64,000 bases of DNA from the NCBI GenBank assembly GCA_020636045.1, contig JACJYP010000001.1:778568-842567 (forward strand), given 5' to 3'. The notes under the pieces were generated by a model. It was not told where the DNA came from and searched no databases. It saw only the letters and a list, made by a program, of their open reading frames with translations. This DNA is from Lewinellaceae bacterium. Its GTDB lineage: Bacteria > Bacteroidota > Bacteroidia > Chitinophagales > Saprospiraceae. Position numbers and translations under genes: made by a program. Shown in pieces: positions 53,325-61,948 of the stretch. Numbering within the stretch: the first letter of the stretch is position 1; each line of letters begins with the position of its first letter.

Positions 53325-54017
53325 ATGTTTTCAGCTTTACATAAAGTAAAATCTACAGAAGACGGACCCTTGGGGCCAGGTAGCGACTTGCTAGCAGCGT
53401 TGCTCGGAACATTCGTGCTGCTTGCTGTTTCTGAAAAAGAAGGCCTGGGGGTTCGGTCATATCAGATGGACATGATTGAATCCATTAAACATGCCTATCA
53501 GGCAAGAGAAACGAAAGAAGCTGGAAGCCAGACCTATAAGCTATTTGGTGGCGAGCTTGGCAGAGACACGATCGTAATCCGAAATGAAGCAACATTACAA
53601 CATTTTTATTTTGGCGGAAACATTTTGTTTAGATCAAGAGCAGACGCGATCAATGGGGCAAACGCCTTGGGGCTGATAAAAACTATTGGAGATACTATAA
53701 AGAAAAAAATCGACCATATTCGGGAAATACAAATACAGGGGCATGCTGATGCTATTTCAAATGATACATTTAATCTTGATTTAGCAGCCAGACGAGCCGC
53801 TACAATCTTTTGGATTCTAAAAAACAATTCGAAAATTGATCCTTATAAATATTTAATGTCAGCCACCTCCTTTGGGGAATATAAGCCTGTTCAACGAGGC
53901 GAAAATGAATGGAACAGAGAAAAAAACACGATGGCCAATAAAGATAAGGTTGATCAAGATCGAAATAGGCGCATTGAAATTGTCTTATTTTACAAGTCGG
54001 GAAAAAATGAACTGTAG
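53325..54017 (+). CDS. ZorB/MotB-like OmpA-domain protein
   Basis: A 230-residue inner-membrane protein. A single transmembrane helix near residues 20-36 (GSDLLAALLGTFVLLAV) begins with an Asp at 21, the position of the ion-carrying Asp in MotB-type stators. The periplasmic part ends in an OmpA-like peptidoglycan-binding domain: HFYFGGNILFRSRADAI, IQIQGHADAISNDTFNLDLA and DQDRNRRIEIVLFY carry the conserved GHxD, LAARRA and NRRIEI elements. Length and order, directly after the ZorA-like gene, match ZorB. Last gene of the plus-strand operon; the next gene is convergent and 140 bases away. Confidence 0.85.
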   Translation: MFSALHKVKSTEDGPLGPGSDLLAALLGTFVLLAVSEKEGLGVRSYQMDMIESIKHAYQARETKEAGSQTYKLFGGELGRDTIVIRNEATLQHFYFGGNILFRSRADAINGANALGLIKTIGDTIKKKIDHIREIQIQGHADAISNDTFNLDLAARRAATIFWILKNNSKIDPYKYLMSATSFGEYKPVQRGENEWNREKNTMANKDKVDQDRNRRIEIVLFYKSGKNEL

Positions 54018-54156
54018 GACTTTACCTGCCGATGATATTTACCTCCAATAATCTAGGCCCGACATGATTTAATAGATAAATATATAATCTATTAATAATA
54101 TTTAATATCAAATCGAGACTTGCAATTATAGCCAAGTTAATTCATGAGTTAAGTTT

Positions 54157-55206
54157 TTAAATTAAATCATATTTTATCAGCTTGTTGTATAATGTTCGTC
54201 TACTGATTTTAAGGTCCTGAGCGGTTCGAGCCTTGTTATAATTATTTTTTGATAAAGATTTAAGTAACTCTTCCTTAGTTATACTCCTAACATCTTCAAT
54301 AACAGCATTATTTTCAATAAAATCACTAAATGGGTGGGCATTATCCCTTATTTCTTTTGAAAAATCTTCAGTGTCCAAATAATAGTTTCCGGGTTGGCAA
54401 AAAATTATAGCGCGTTCTATTGCAGACTCTAGTTCTCTTATATTTCCGTACCATTTATATTTTTTCAACATTTTTATACAATCTTGTCGTATGTATCTAA
54501 TGTCTTTATTCATTTGGCCACAATATTTTTTTAAGAAATATTCACATAACTCTTCTATTTCTTCCAGCCTTTCCCGTAGGGGAGGAATATTTATCTCAAG
54601 TGTCCTCAAACGATAATATAAATCCATTCTAAATTTATTTTTTTTAACTAATTCAATGAGCGATTCGTTTGATGTAGCTATCACTCTTAGATTAACTTGT
54701 ATAGATTCCGTTTCTCCAATACGTTCAAAGAAACCCTCTTGGATTACACGTAAAATCTTAGATTGTAAATGCAATGGTAAGCTATTAATATCTTCAAGTA
54801 TCAGTGTTCCGCCATTTGCAGCATAAATTTTACCAATAAACTCGCCATTTGCACCAGTAAACGCACCTTTTTTGTGGCCAAACAACTGAGATTCAAAAAG
54901 CGATTCCGGGATTTCGCTCAATGAAATTATCTTGCATGGATGTTGATAAAATTGAAGCCTAGAAACTAAGTACTTGGCTAAAAGACTTTTACCCGTCCCT
55001 GTTTCACCTGTAATTAAGATAGGTGATTTACTATTATCTAACCTCGGAGCTAAAAAATCGACGAACTCCTTTAAGGAATTCGTTCCTATGAGGTTATTAA
55101 ATTCATTAAGACGCCCATATCGAAATTCGAAATTACTAAGGCTTTTGTTTATAGGAGTTTGTTTCATATAGAAGGAGTATGCAGCGTTAACATTATGTAT
55201 ATGCAT
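54157..55206 (-). CDS. Sigma-54-dependent transcriptional activator (AAA+ plus Fis HTH)
   Basis: A 349-residue bacterial enhancer-binding protein without a receiver or other regulatory domain. The AAA+ core (about residues 40-265) has Walker A GETGTGKS, the sigma-54 contact loop GAFTGANG and the arginine-finger region FRMDLYYRLRTLEI. Walker B reads GGTLILEDINSL, with Glu-Asp where most relatives have Asp-Glu, so hydrolysis might be altered. A Fis-type helix-turn-helix closes the protein (YNKARTAQDLKISRRTLYNK). The ATG at 55167 is an alternative start. Probable last gene of the minus-strand operon. With no sensory domain, it may be controlled by its neighbours or act constitutively. Confidence 0.88.
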   Translation of the reverse strand: MHIHNVNAAYSFYMKQTPINKSLSNFEFRYGRLNEFNNLIGTNSLKEFVDFLAPRLDNSKSPILITGETGTGKSLLAKYLVSRLQFYQHPCKIISLSEIPESLFESQLFGHKKGAFTGANGEFIGKIYAANGGTLILEDINSLPLHLQSKILRVIQEGFFERIGETESIQVNLRVIATSNESLIELVKKNKFRMDLYYRLRTLEINIPPLRERLEEIEELCEYFLKKYCGQMNKDIRYIRQDCIKMLKKYKWYGNIRELESAIERAIIFCQPGNYYLDTEDFSKEIRDNAHPFSDFIENNAVIEDVRSITKEELLKSLSKNNYNKARTAQDLKISRRTLYNKLIKYDLI

Positions 55207-55250
55207 AAGAGTGGCTATATCAATCGAGGGTAAAACCGATGCTAATAAGA

Positions 55251-55997
55251 TTACTTTTTAGAAGTACATCCGCAGTTATAAAAATTACCCTTTTCAAATT
55301 TAACATCTGTTCTTCCACATAAATTTCTATATTCCTTATTCAAAAAATTCATATTCAATTGGGTCTCAATTCCCCAGGCCTTCTTTAAAAGAATCCATTT
55401 TTTATCACCATTTTCAAGCAAACTACCCAGAAGAGAGTTTAGTGTTTCACTAAATTTATCGCATCCTAAAGTAAGTACTAGTTCAAATAAATATTGTTTA
55501 CAGACTTCATTAGATATTTTAGCAAGAAAAAGATGCAATATCTGTGCATATTCATAAGATTTTTCATGATTAATTTGTACTTGGCTTTTAGATATTGTAC
55601 CCTGTTCTTTGCCTGAAGAACTGTCAGGTTTTTTATTTATGACGGATATTCGCTCAACCCCGCATAATGGACAAAATCCATCAGTTTGAACACTTTCAAT
55701 GCAAAGATGGTATTTTTCATCTATAATGTTTGCTCTGGTAAGTTCATAATCCTTCTTTAAATATTTTTTTGTGTCAACAAAATAATGAATCCATTGGCAT
55801 ACTGGGCAAGAATCAATCAAAAAAGATTTTTGCAAATTATCAAAAATCAGATCAGATCTACAAATCTGACAAGATCGGTAACCATGTGGAATACATCCAT
55901 ATGTCAGATTATGAGGATAACACCAGTATATTTCGCTGGAGGTTCGACAATTATATATATTAGTGCAAAAGGTTCCCACTATATTCTTCTTATTCAT
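55251..55997 (-). CDS. Cys-rich (zinc-ribbon-like) protein, unknown
   Basis: A 248-residue soluble protein I cannot name. Paired cysteines suggest several zinc sites: SCQICRSDL, SCPVCQWIHY, FCPLCGVERI and a terminal NCGC. The N-terminal part also has YWCYPHNLTYGCIPHGYRSC, rich in Cys and His. The C-terminal half is helical. The zinc-ribbon spacing resembles that in the C-terminal part of the tubulin-like protein encoded just upstream (78 bases, with a hairpin between), so the two may work together. The downstream sigma-54 activator gene starts 44 bases later. AT-rich, like the rest of the island. Confidence 0.6.
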   Translation of the reverse strand: MNKKNIVGTFCTNIYNCRTSSEIYWCYPHNLTYGCIPHGYRSCQICRSDLIFDNLQKSFLIDSCPVCQWIHYFVDTKKYLKKDYELTRANIIDEKYHLCIESVQTDGFCPLCGVERISVINKKPDSSSGKEQGTISKSQVQINHEKSYEYAQILHLFLAKISNEVCKQYLFELVLTLGCDKFSETLNSLLGSLLENGDKKWILLKKAWGIETQLNMNFLNKEYRNLCGRTDVKFEKGNFYNCGCTSKK

Positions 55998-56029
55998 AAC
56001 AACCAGATTTTATTATATATTGACTTAAA

Positions 56030-56069
56030 GCATGTTTAAATTTCGAGCAGCAAAATTTAAACACATGCT
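56030..56069. repeat. Hairpin repeat, TTTAAACACA type (copy 2)
   Basis: GCATGTTTAAATTT pairs with AAATTTAAACACATGC (two-base bulge) around CGAGCAGC. Related to the hairpin at 18544-18599. It lies between the tubulin-like gene stop (56075) and the start of the Cys-rich gene, and might attenuate the operon. Confidence 0.6.
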
Positions 56070-56074
56070 CACGG

Positions 56075-59000
56075 TCAGCAGATACTGTGTTTGCATATTG
56101 GACATTGGGTCTCATCCAGAAGCGAGTCTCTCGAAACAATAAAGTTATTTCGATCGGAGCAGTGCTTGCAGGGTATAAGTTCTTTGTTGCACCTTGGGCA
56201 TCTGTTCTCATCACCTTTCAAAGGGTATTGACAATTAAAACAAGTATATATTTGCCCAATTCTTTCGCTTAAGTGTTGGCTTGGATATGCACATATCCAT
56301 TTGTTTTTTTCCTTGTTAAAGCTCAGGAAGTGTCCTTTCTCACGATCATTGTGGGGGCATTCGGGAAATATTTTTGCACTACATATAGGGCAATTGTTTT
56401 CAGCAGAAATACCAGACATTGCAAATACCTTTTCAAAGTATACATCCCCTTTGGGTATGCCAAAATAATATGGCCGGAGAGCATATGGAATTGTATAGGG
56501 CTTTGCTCTTTTTTCCTGACGGCACCTTATACAATATACTTCGTAGCGCTCTTCTTCGGAAACTAGTATACGGTCTTCAAATTGCAAGGTCCCATCAAGC
56601 GCCTCCTGATGACACTCTGAACAGAAGACTTCTCCACTTATTCTTCGCTGAAAGCCATGCCTTTTACAATGCCACCAGAAAGACTTAATTGATTGATAAC
56701 AAGTCGGACATGTTGTAACTTCATGCAAAGTTCTTTCGCCCCCAACCCTTGCCAAGAGATTATTTTCAAAACAATTATCATTTCCACAACGATTTAGAAT
56801 TGTTTTCTTACAGTGAGGACAGGTAGTAGCTGATCTTGGAACATTCGAAATGTTAAAATCACAACCTACATTACCACAATATGCCATTTCTAATTCTGGC
56901 ATAATGAGGCTATTGATTTTACCCGCATATTCTTTATGAATATGGCAAAAAGACTTGGAAAATGGAACAGACTCGTAATCTTTATGAAACTCTCTTATGC
57001 CTCTAATATTTCCTGCCGGATGATTATGAGTTTCAAAATATATTACAAATTTTGAATCGTCTGAGAAAACACCATTACTATACCTACAGTGATTAAATAC
57101 TGCTCTTATTTTTTTCTTAACATATTCTTCAATTTTACTACGATTAAATTCCCAAGGTGTCTTGTTAGGGTCGGGAATGCTGTAGAAAACTACTGATGTT
57201 GCATTTGGGTTGTTAACAGCATTAGAAAAAACATTTAAATGAACACTAGCAATTAGCTTGTCAAGTATGTTCTCATACCAAACCTCTGGAGGATTAATTA
57301 ATTTAGTATTTTCATGAATAATATTACTAATAGTTGTTTTAAGGTCTTCCAACACCGGCGAATGCTCCATACTGTCTCCATTTTTGGAGTTTATGGCAAA
57401 GCCCTGCATTGAAAAATCATTAAACTTCATAAACTTGTCAACTATTGCCTTATTTATTTTATAGTCAATTTTTTTTAGGTCTGAGCCTTCGTAAAATTGG
57501 CTTAACACATCTTTGCTTCCAATACGATAAATACTAATCGATTCATGGCTATTATGTAAGTTAGTATTTCCTGTTTTTTGTGTTACATCATTTTGAAACC
57601 CTTCGATTACCTTCAACAGGCCTTTAATACAATCATCAATATGATGCTTTAGCATTGACATTTCTTCTTGAAATACAATAACACAATATTGCTTTAAAGT
57701 CACGAACAAACCACTATCCAATTCAAAGCTTGACAACATTGGCAATATACTATGCCATGTGGTTTTAATTTCGTTTTCCAAGTATTTGGTATAAGGTTTA
57801 TTTAATAAGTTTTTATGAAATTCTTTCCAAAAGTTAATTGCCCTTATCTGAATATAATCTTCATGCTTATTAAATAGATTACTAATCAACCTTATAGATT
57901 TATCTTTAAGAAGGTTGATAATGATGTCTTCTCTAGACAATGAGATTTCTAAATCTGATAGTTTTCTAGAAAACTCTTTCAATCTTTGAATCTCGCTTAT
58001 TAAAAAAAAAGGCTCGTTTTGTCGCACCTTATTTATACCCTCATCATTTTTGATTAACACCTGCTCCAATTCGCGTTTAAAGTTTTTAACCTTATCCATA
58101 ATCATACGATCTATGCCATCTATTAATAAAGCACGTTTTAAACTACGCGCTAGATCATTCGTATATAGATTCTTGGATTTTGCATGAAGGGTAGAAGAAC
58201 CAGGGCTATCTATATTTATATATTTTATAATTTCTGCCTTTTTATTATCGCATATTTTAACGATGATATCTCTCCATTCCGCTTTCAGCAATTCATCTGA
58301 AAAATATTTCTCCCAGAGACTATCAAAAGCAGTCTTTACTTCTTCACTTATTTTATCACTTTCTTTTATATTATTTATATCGACTTTGTTTACTTCTTCG
58401 TAAAATCTGTTAATTAAATAGTTTCTCAATTCGTCTCTTTCAGGAAGCTGTAACATACTGCCTGAGCAAGATGAAAAAACAAATTCTTTTTTAATTTTTT
58501 CCTTTTTGGTATAACGATTGACCTTATCATCGACTCCTTTTTCGTTATCAGCAGGTTCACGCTGATTAGCGAAAGTGCTTCGAGCGTCGTTTGTCAGATT
58601 GGTAACCGCCCTAAGGTAAACGACGTTACCTATGTATTGATAACATTCCTCAGGGCTTTTAAACCGGCTTGCAGTTCCTCCTTTCTCTCTGTCAAATAGA
58701 AATATCTTGGAGAAAGGTACAACTTTTCCTCTAGGTACCTTTACCAACTTGTCTGTCTGCGGGTAATACGATTCAAAAGAAATATCTTGGCTATAGAAGG
58801 CCTTCAATTCCTTTAATAATCCATATGTATTTGATTTAATCCTTTCACCAACGTCTACTTGCTCAAAGATACCAGGAAGTAATAAAAAAGCATTAGTTTC
58901 AACTTTTATCGGCTCAAGATTTTCAAATTTAGGTCGCTGAAGCAAATAAGCAATATCAACTAAAAGTCCACTCCCTGTACCTCCGGCAGTAGAAGATAAT

Positions 59001-59479
59001 ATACATACTTCAATCCAATCATCTAAATGGTATATCTTATGATCTATACTTTTTAATTCATTTAGTGTTTCATTGATTCTGTTTTCTATTGTCCTTTGGT
59101 TTTCTATATAAGACATTCTCCCTAATGGGCGCCATTGACCGGCACCTTCTGTTGCTTCCTTTAATGTTATTATATCTTTGGTTGTCTCAGGATACCATTC
59201 TAAATAACTCTTATTTTCAGCCGCATCAATATTCTGTAATTTTTCCTCAACAAGCAACCTGTCAAGTAGTACGAATTCGTCTAAATTTAGATCAACCCCC
59301 ATATTATATCCTTTACTAGATCTGGGGTCTAAATCAAAGCCGAGAAATTTGACAGCAGAGGTGTCGTTATCAAATAATGATACGTTCCCAAAACATTGCT
59401 TAGCATAACGAAGTGCCGTACAGCCTGTACCACCTAAACCTATTACCAAGGTCCGCCTTTTTATATTGTTCGAATTCAT
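56075..59479 (-). CDS. Tubulin/FtsZ-like GTPase with C-terminal zinc-ribbon array
   Basis: A 1134-residue protein of the 'tubulin-like' (FtsZ-like) group. TLVIGLGGTGCTALRYAKQC at residues 10-29 is the first nucleotide-binding loop, and SSTAGGTGSGLLVDIAYLLQ near residues 160-180 is the GGTGSG tubulin signature. A long helical middle region follows. From about residue 866 to the end, at least six Cys pairs form a string of zinc ribbons (CPHCKK, CPTCYQ, CSECHQ, CIRCRQ, CPICSA, CFNCQY, CPRCNK, CKHCSD, CPICKH). It follows the vWA gene by one base, so translation is probably coupled. Related tubulin-like/vWA pairs have been proposed to remodel membranes. The zinc-ribbon array is unusual. Confidence 0.82.
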   Translation of the reverse strand: MNSNNIKRRTLVIGLGGTGCTALRYAKQCFGNVSLFDNDTSAVKFLGFDLDPRSSKGYNMGVDLNLDEFVLLDRLLVEEKLQNIDAAENKSYLEWYPETTKDIITLKEATEGAGQWRPLGRMSYIENQRTIENRINETLNELKSIDHKIYHLDDWIEVCILSSTAGGTGSGLLVDIAYLLQRPKFENLEPIKVETNAFLLLPGIFEQVDVGERIKSNTYGLLKELKAFYSQDISFESYYPQTDKLVKVPRGKVVPFSKIFLFDREKGGTASRFKSPEECYQYIGNVVYLRAVTNLTNDARSTFANQREPADNEKGVDDKVNRYTKKEKIKKEFVFSSCSGSMLQLPERDELRNYLINRFYEEVNKVDINNIKESDKISEEVKTAFDSLWEKYFSDELLKAEWRDIIVKICDNKKAEIIKYINIDSPGSSTLHAKSKNLYTNDLARSLKRALLIDGIDRMIMDKVKNFKRELEQVLIKNDEGINKVRQNEPFFLISEIQRLKEFSRKLSDLEISLSREDIIINLLKDKSIRLISNLFNKHEDYIQIRAINFWKEFHKNLLNKPYTKYLENEIKTTWHSILPMLSSFELDSGLFVTLKQYCVIVFQEEMSMLKHHIDDCIKGLLKVIEGFQNDVTQKTGNTNLHNSHESISIYRIGSKDVLSQFYEGSDLKKIDYKINKAIVDKFMKFNDFSMQGFAINSKNGDSMEHSPVLEDLKTTISNIIHENTKLINPPEVWYENILDKLIASVHLNVFSNAVNNPNATSVVFYSIPDPNKTPWEFNRSKIEEYVKKKIRAVFNHCRYSNGVFSDDSKFVIYFETHNHPAGNIRGIREFHKDYESVPFSKSFCHIHKEYAGKINSLIMPELEMAYCGNVGCDFNISNVPRSATTCPHCKKTILNRCGNDNCFENNLLARVGGERTLHEVTTCPTCYQSIKSFWWHCKRHGFQRRISGEVFCSECHQEALDGTLQFEDRILVSEEERYEVYCIRCRQEKRAKPYTIPYALRPYYFGIPKGDVYFEKVFAMSGISAENNCPICSAKIFPECPHNDREKGHFLSFNKEKNKWICAYPSQHLSERIGQIYTCFNCQYPLKGDENRCPRCNKELIPCKHCSDRNNFIVSRDSLLDETQCPICKHSIC

Positions 59480-59480
59480 T

Positions 59481-61364
59481 TTAAATTCCTTTATAAAAAT
59501 TTAATAAGAATGCAAGTACACCAAATATTATTGAAATAGTCAATGTACGGCGTGCCGCTTTTTGGGAGTTATTTCTTATTGTAATAATATCCAATTCATC
59601 ACTTGGGTTTAATTGATACACCCACTTCAGCAGAAAGCCTAACACAATCGTACCTGCAACCAGGCTACAACATAAGCCAAATAAAACTGAATGCCATAAC
59701 TCTGCGATTTTAATAGCATAAACAGATCCAAAAAAAGCCGTAAAAGCCGTAAATAAAACCGATAAGCTTTTAATCATTTCACTATTAGAGACTAATTCAC
59801 CAACCTTAGATTTCCAAAACTTCCAAGATACCAGCCCCAAAACCGTCAGCAATGCAAGAATTATTTTAATTTTATTGTCAAGATCTTCTGTTTCTTTAAT
59901 TTCGGTATTTCTTGCTTTACCATTCACCTTATACTCAGCGTTATACATCTCATTTAATATGATACTCTTTTCTACTCTGAAGTAAACGGATTTAACAAAG
60001 TTGTTGTCTTTACCAAGAAAAGATATTTTAATAGAATCATTACTGTTTGATAATATATCCAAGCCAATTGTCTCGCCATTATGTATTAATGATATATCTG
60101 TTACATCTGCAGTATTAATGTTGTTTAGGATACCTTGTTTGCTTATTTCGACACGTAGATTATCACTATCAAGGCCTAGTATCATCCATTTATTAATAAG
60201 TGCAAATCTTACAATAACGGAATCCTGTAAATCATCTTCTTGTAAAAGAATAGGAATGCTATCTTTCCACTCTGTCGAGTTCCCTGTTTTAATTATATAG
60301 GCAATAATAAAAGATCTGTCTTTTAGATATTCATCCTTATTGGCTTTGTTTATTATAAAATCAGGAAATTCGATTTCAGCAGTAGTTTCGGCGCCTGGAG
60401 GTATTGTAATAGAGGTTTTTCCTCTCTCAAATGTGAGCGCCCCACCAGATAATCTCTTTTTTTGGTTCTTATTAATAAGGCCTGTGATTTCAACTTTAGA
60501 TATATACACAGAATCACAGCTCGGGTTTTCTAATTTAACGGTCGCTCCGAACTTTCCTGGATATACATTGAACTTTGCAGCACCTATTTTTATATTTTTT
60601 GCAACCTCGTTTTTAAGAGTTTGAACTACCTCATCCAGGCTCCCATAGTTTTTTACAATTTCCCTTCCAGCAAAACTCCCGCCTAGTAGTGTATTGATAT
60701 CTAAAGCATCGACGCCCAAGCGCGTAATATCTAAATTTGTATCTCCATGAATTAATATAGGTATAAAGTTATTTCTAATACACGCGTCTTCTAGCTCTCG
60801 AGCAAGCCCAGGTAGCCTGTTTTCATGATCTCTCACAAGTATAGTTTTATTTTTACCTGAAGGATCATAAATAAAATCCGAGAAAACGATTAAAAAATTA
60901 TTTGATCTTTTTTCCCGATTTCTTGTTTGTGAAACTAATCTGATTGCATGATCAAGAAGTGCAATATAATTATTATCTTCCTTATATCTTATCAGTTGAT
61001 TCGGGTTACTTTTCCAAGCTTCAATTTGTTTCTCGACCTGACTGATGCTGGTTTCATTAGCCGTAAATTGCCCCCCGGAAATTTCACTAAATGAAACAGG
61101 TGATTGTACAAATTTATATAGCCTTATATTATCGCCTTCCTTTATGATATCTTTATTTGTCAATATACGCTTCAAGAATTCCAGGATAAATTGAATTCCC
61201 GTCTGATCACCGTTTGCCAGCTTCCGTTCCATACTAGCAGATACATCAAAATAAATCAATACCTCTTTACTACAATCATTAGTATTAGGTATTTGCCCCA
61301 TTAAACCGTTTACAGTCAAAAAAAGGAATATCGGAACGCAACAAGAAACACATTTGATCTTCAT
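59481..61364 (-). CDS. Membrane vWA-domain protein
   Basis: A 627-residue protein. The ATG at 61364 (MKIKCVSCCVPIFLFLTVNG) gives a signal peptide; an in-frame TTG further upstream overlaps a possible sigma-54 promoter. The vWA domain (residues about 34-235) carries the MIDAS motif DVSASM near residue 40 and FSDFIYDP later. Beta-rich domains follow (about 240-510). Near the C terminus are two to three transmembrane helices (IILALLTVLGLVSWKFW, SVLFGLCCSLVAGTIVLGFL) and a last one near the end. The vWA domain would face the periplasm. It is the first gene of the minus-strand operon and directly coupled to the tubulin-like gene. The ligand is unknown. Confidence 0.8.
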   Translation of the reverse strand: MKIKCVSCCVPIFLFLTVNGLMGQIPNTNDCSKEVLIYFDVSASMERKLANGDQTGIQFILEFLKRILTNKDIIKEGDNIRLYKFVQSPVSFSEISGGQFTANETSISQVEKQIEAWKSNPNQLIRYKEDNNYIALLDHAIRLVSQTRNREKRSNNFLIVFSDFIYDPSGKNKTILVRDHENRLPGLARELEDACIRNNFIPILIHGDTNLDITRLGVDALDINTLLGGSFAGREIVKNYGSLDEVVQTLKNEVAKNIKIGAAKFNVYPGKFGATVKLENPSCDSVYISKVEITGLINKNQKKRLSGGALTFERGKTSITIPPGAETTAEIEFPDFIINKANKDEYLKDRSFIIAYIIKTGNSTEWKDSIPILLQEDDLQDSVIVRFALINKWMILGLDSDNLRVEISKQGILNNINTADVTDISLIHNGETIGLDILSNSNDSIKISFLGKDNNFVKSVYFRVEKSIILNEMYNAEYKVNGKARNTEIKETEDLDNKIKIILALLTVLGLVSWKFWKSKVGELVSNSEMIKSLSVLFTAFTAFFGSVYAIKIAELWHSVLFGLCCSLVAGTIVLGFLLKWVYQLNPSDELDIITIRNNSQKAARRTLTISIIFGVLAFLLNFYKGI

Positions 61365-61392
61365 AGTAATCAGAAAAATTTTAAAATACTTT

Positions 61393-61408
61393 ACCAATTA
61401 TTGTGCCG
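61393..61408 (-). promoter_or_regulatory. Possible sigma-54 promoter (-24/-12)
   Basis: Minus-strand CGGCACAATAATTGGT lines up with TGGCACGNNNNTTGCW at exact spacing; GGCAC and TTG match, while the -12 GC is GG. It lies about 28 bases before the vWA ATG. The operon also encodes a sigma-54 activator, which makes it plausible but unproven. Confidence 0.35.
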
Positions 61409-61948
61409 ATAACAAAATATAGTTTGTTTCATCTTAAGCAATTCTTAATCAATAGAGTATGAGTTAAATATAATATCACCACTACCACGATCTGCTTTAT
61501 AAAATTTTATGTTGTAAACTTTTTTCCTATTTTGTATACACATTTTACATTTTACCTTGCTTGGTACGCGGGTGTACATATAGCTATACTATAGAACTTA
61601 TTCTACGTGGGCTGGAAAGTCTTGGCCAAAAGCGCGATGAGCATTGCCAAGGCATTTTATATTCAGCAATTCACTCCTAAGATCAGTTCATATATTGTTC
61701 AGTCAAGCCCTTCAGCAGCGCTCCGGCTCTCAAAATCTGCAAAACTCAGTAGAACACAGTGCGAGATATTATTTAGGGTATCAGTGCCTTTGTAATGTGC
61801 ACCCGAACAGGCGATATAAACCCTGGTTGTCTTCGATGGTATCCACCCTTTTTTTAACCTAAAGTATAACTTGCCTCAACTTATAGACAACAATAATAGA
61901 TGAAGGTGAAAAGGATTATGTGTGTTGCGCACACCAATAATCACTTCT
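61409..61948. other. Intergenic region, about 540 bases
   Basis: AT-rich sequence between the vWA operon and the BrxL-like gene. Open frames up to about 70 codons exist on the plus strand (around 61607-61862) but show neither domains nor a promoter, and I see no transposase remnant. The region separates two minus-strand units. Confidence 0.5.

Noticed and set aside
51808..54017. Calling this a canonical Zorya system
   Set aside because: The ZorA/ZorB-like pair is convincing, but no ZorC, ZorD helicase or ZorE nuclease is recognisable nearby, so only a Zorya-related system is claimed.
51808..54017. Flagellar stator genes motA/motB
   Set aside because: There are no flagellar genes in the window, the MotA-like protein has a long extra helical tail, and the context is an AT-rich defence-type island.
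61607..61862. Short plus-strand open frames upstream of the BrxL-like gene
   Set aside because: At most about 70 codons, overlapping one another in different frames, with no promoter or recognisable sequence.
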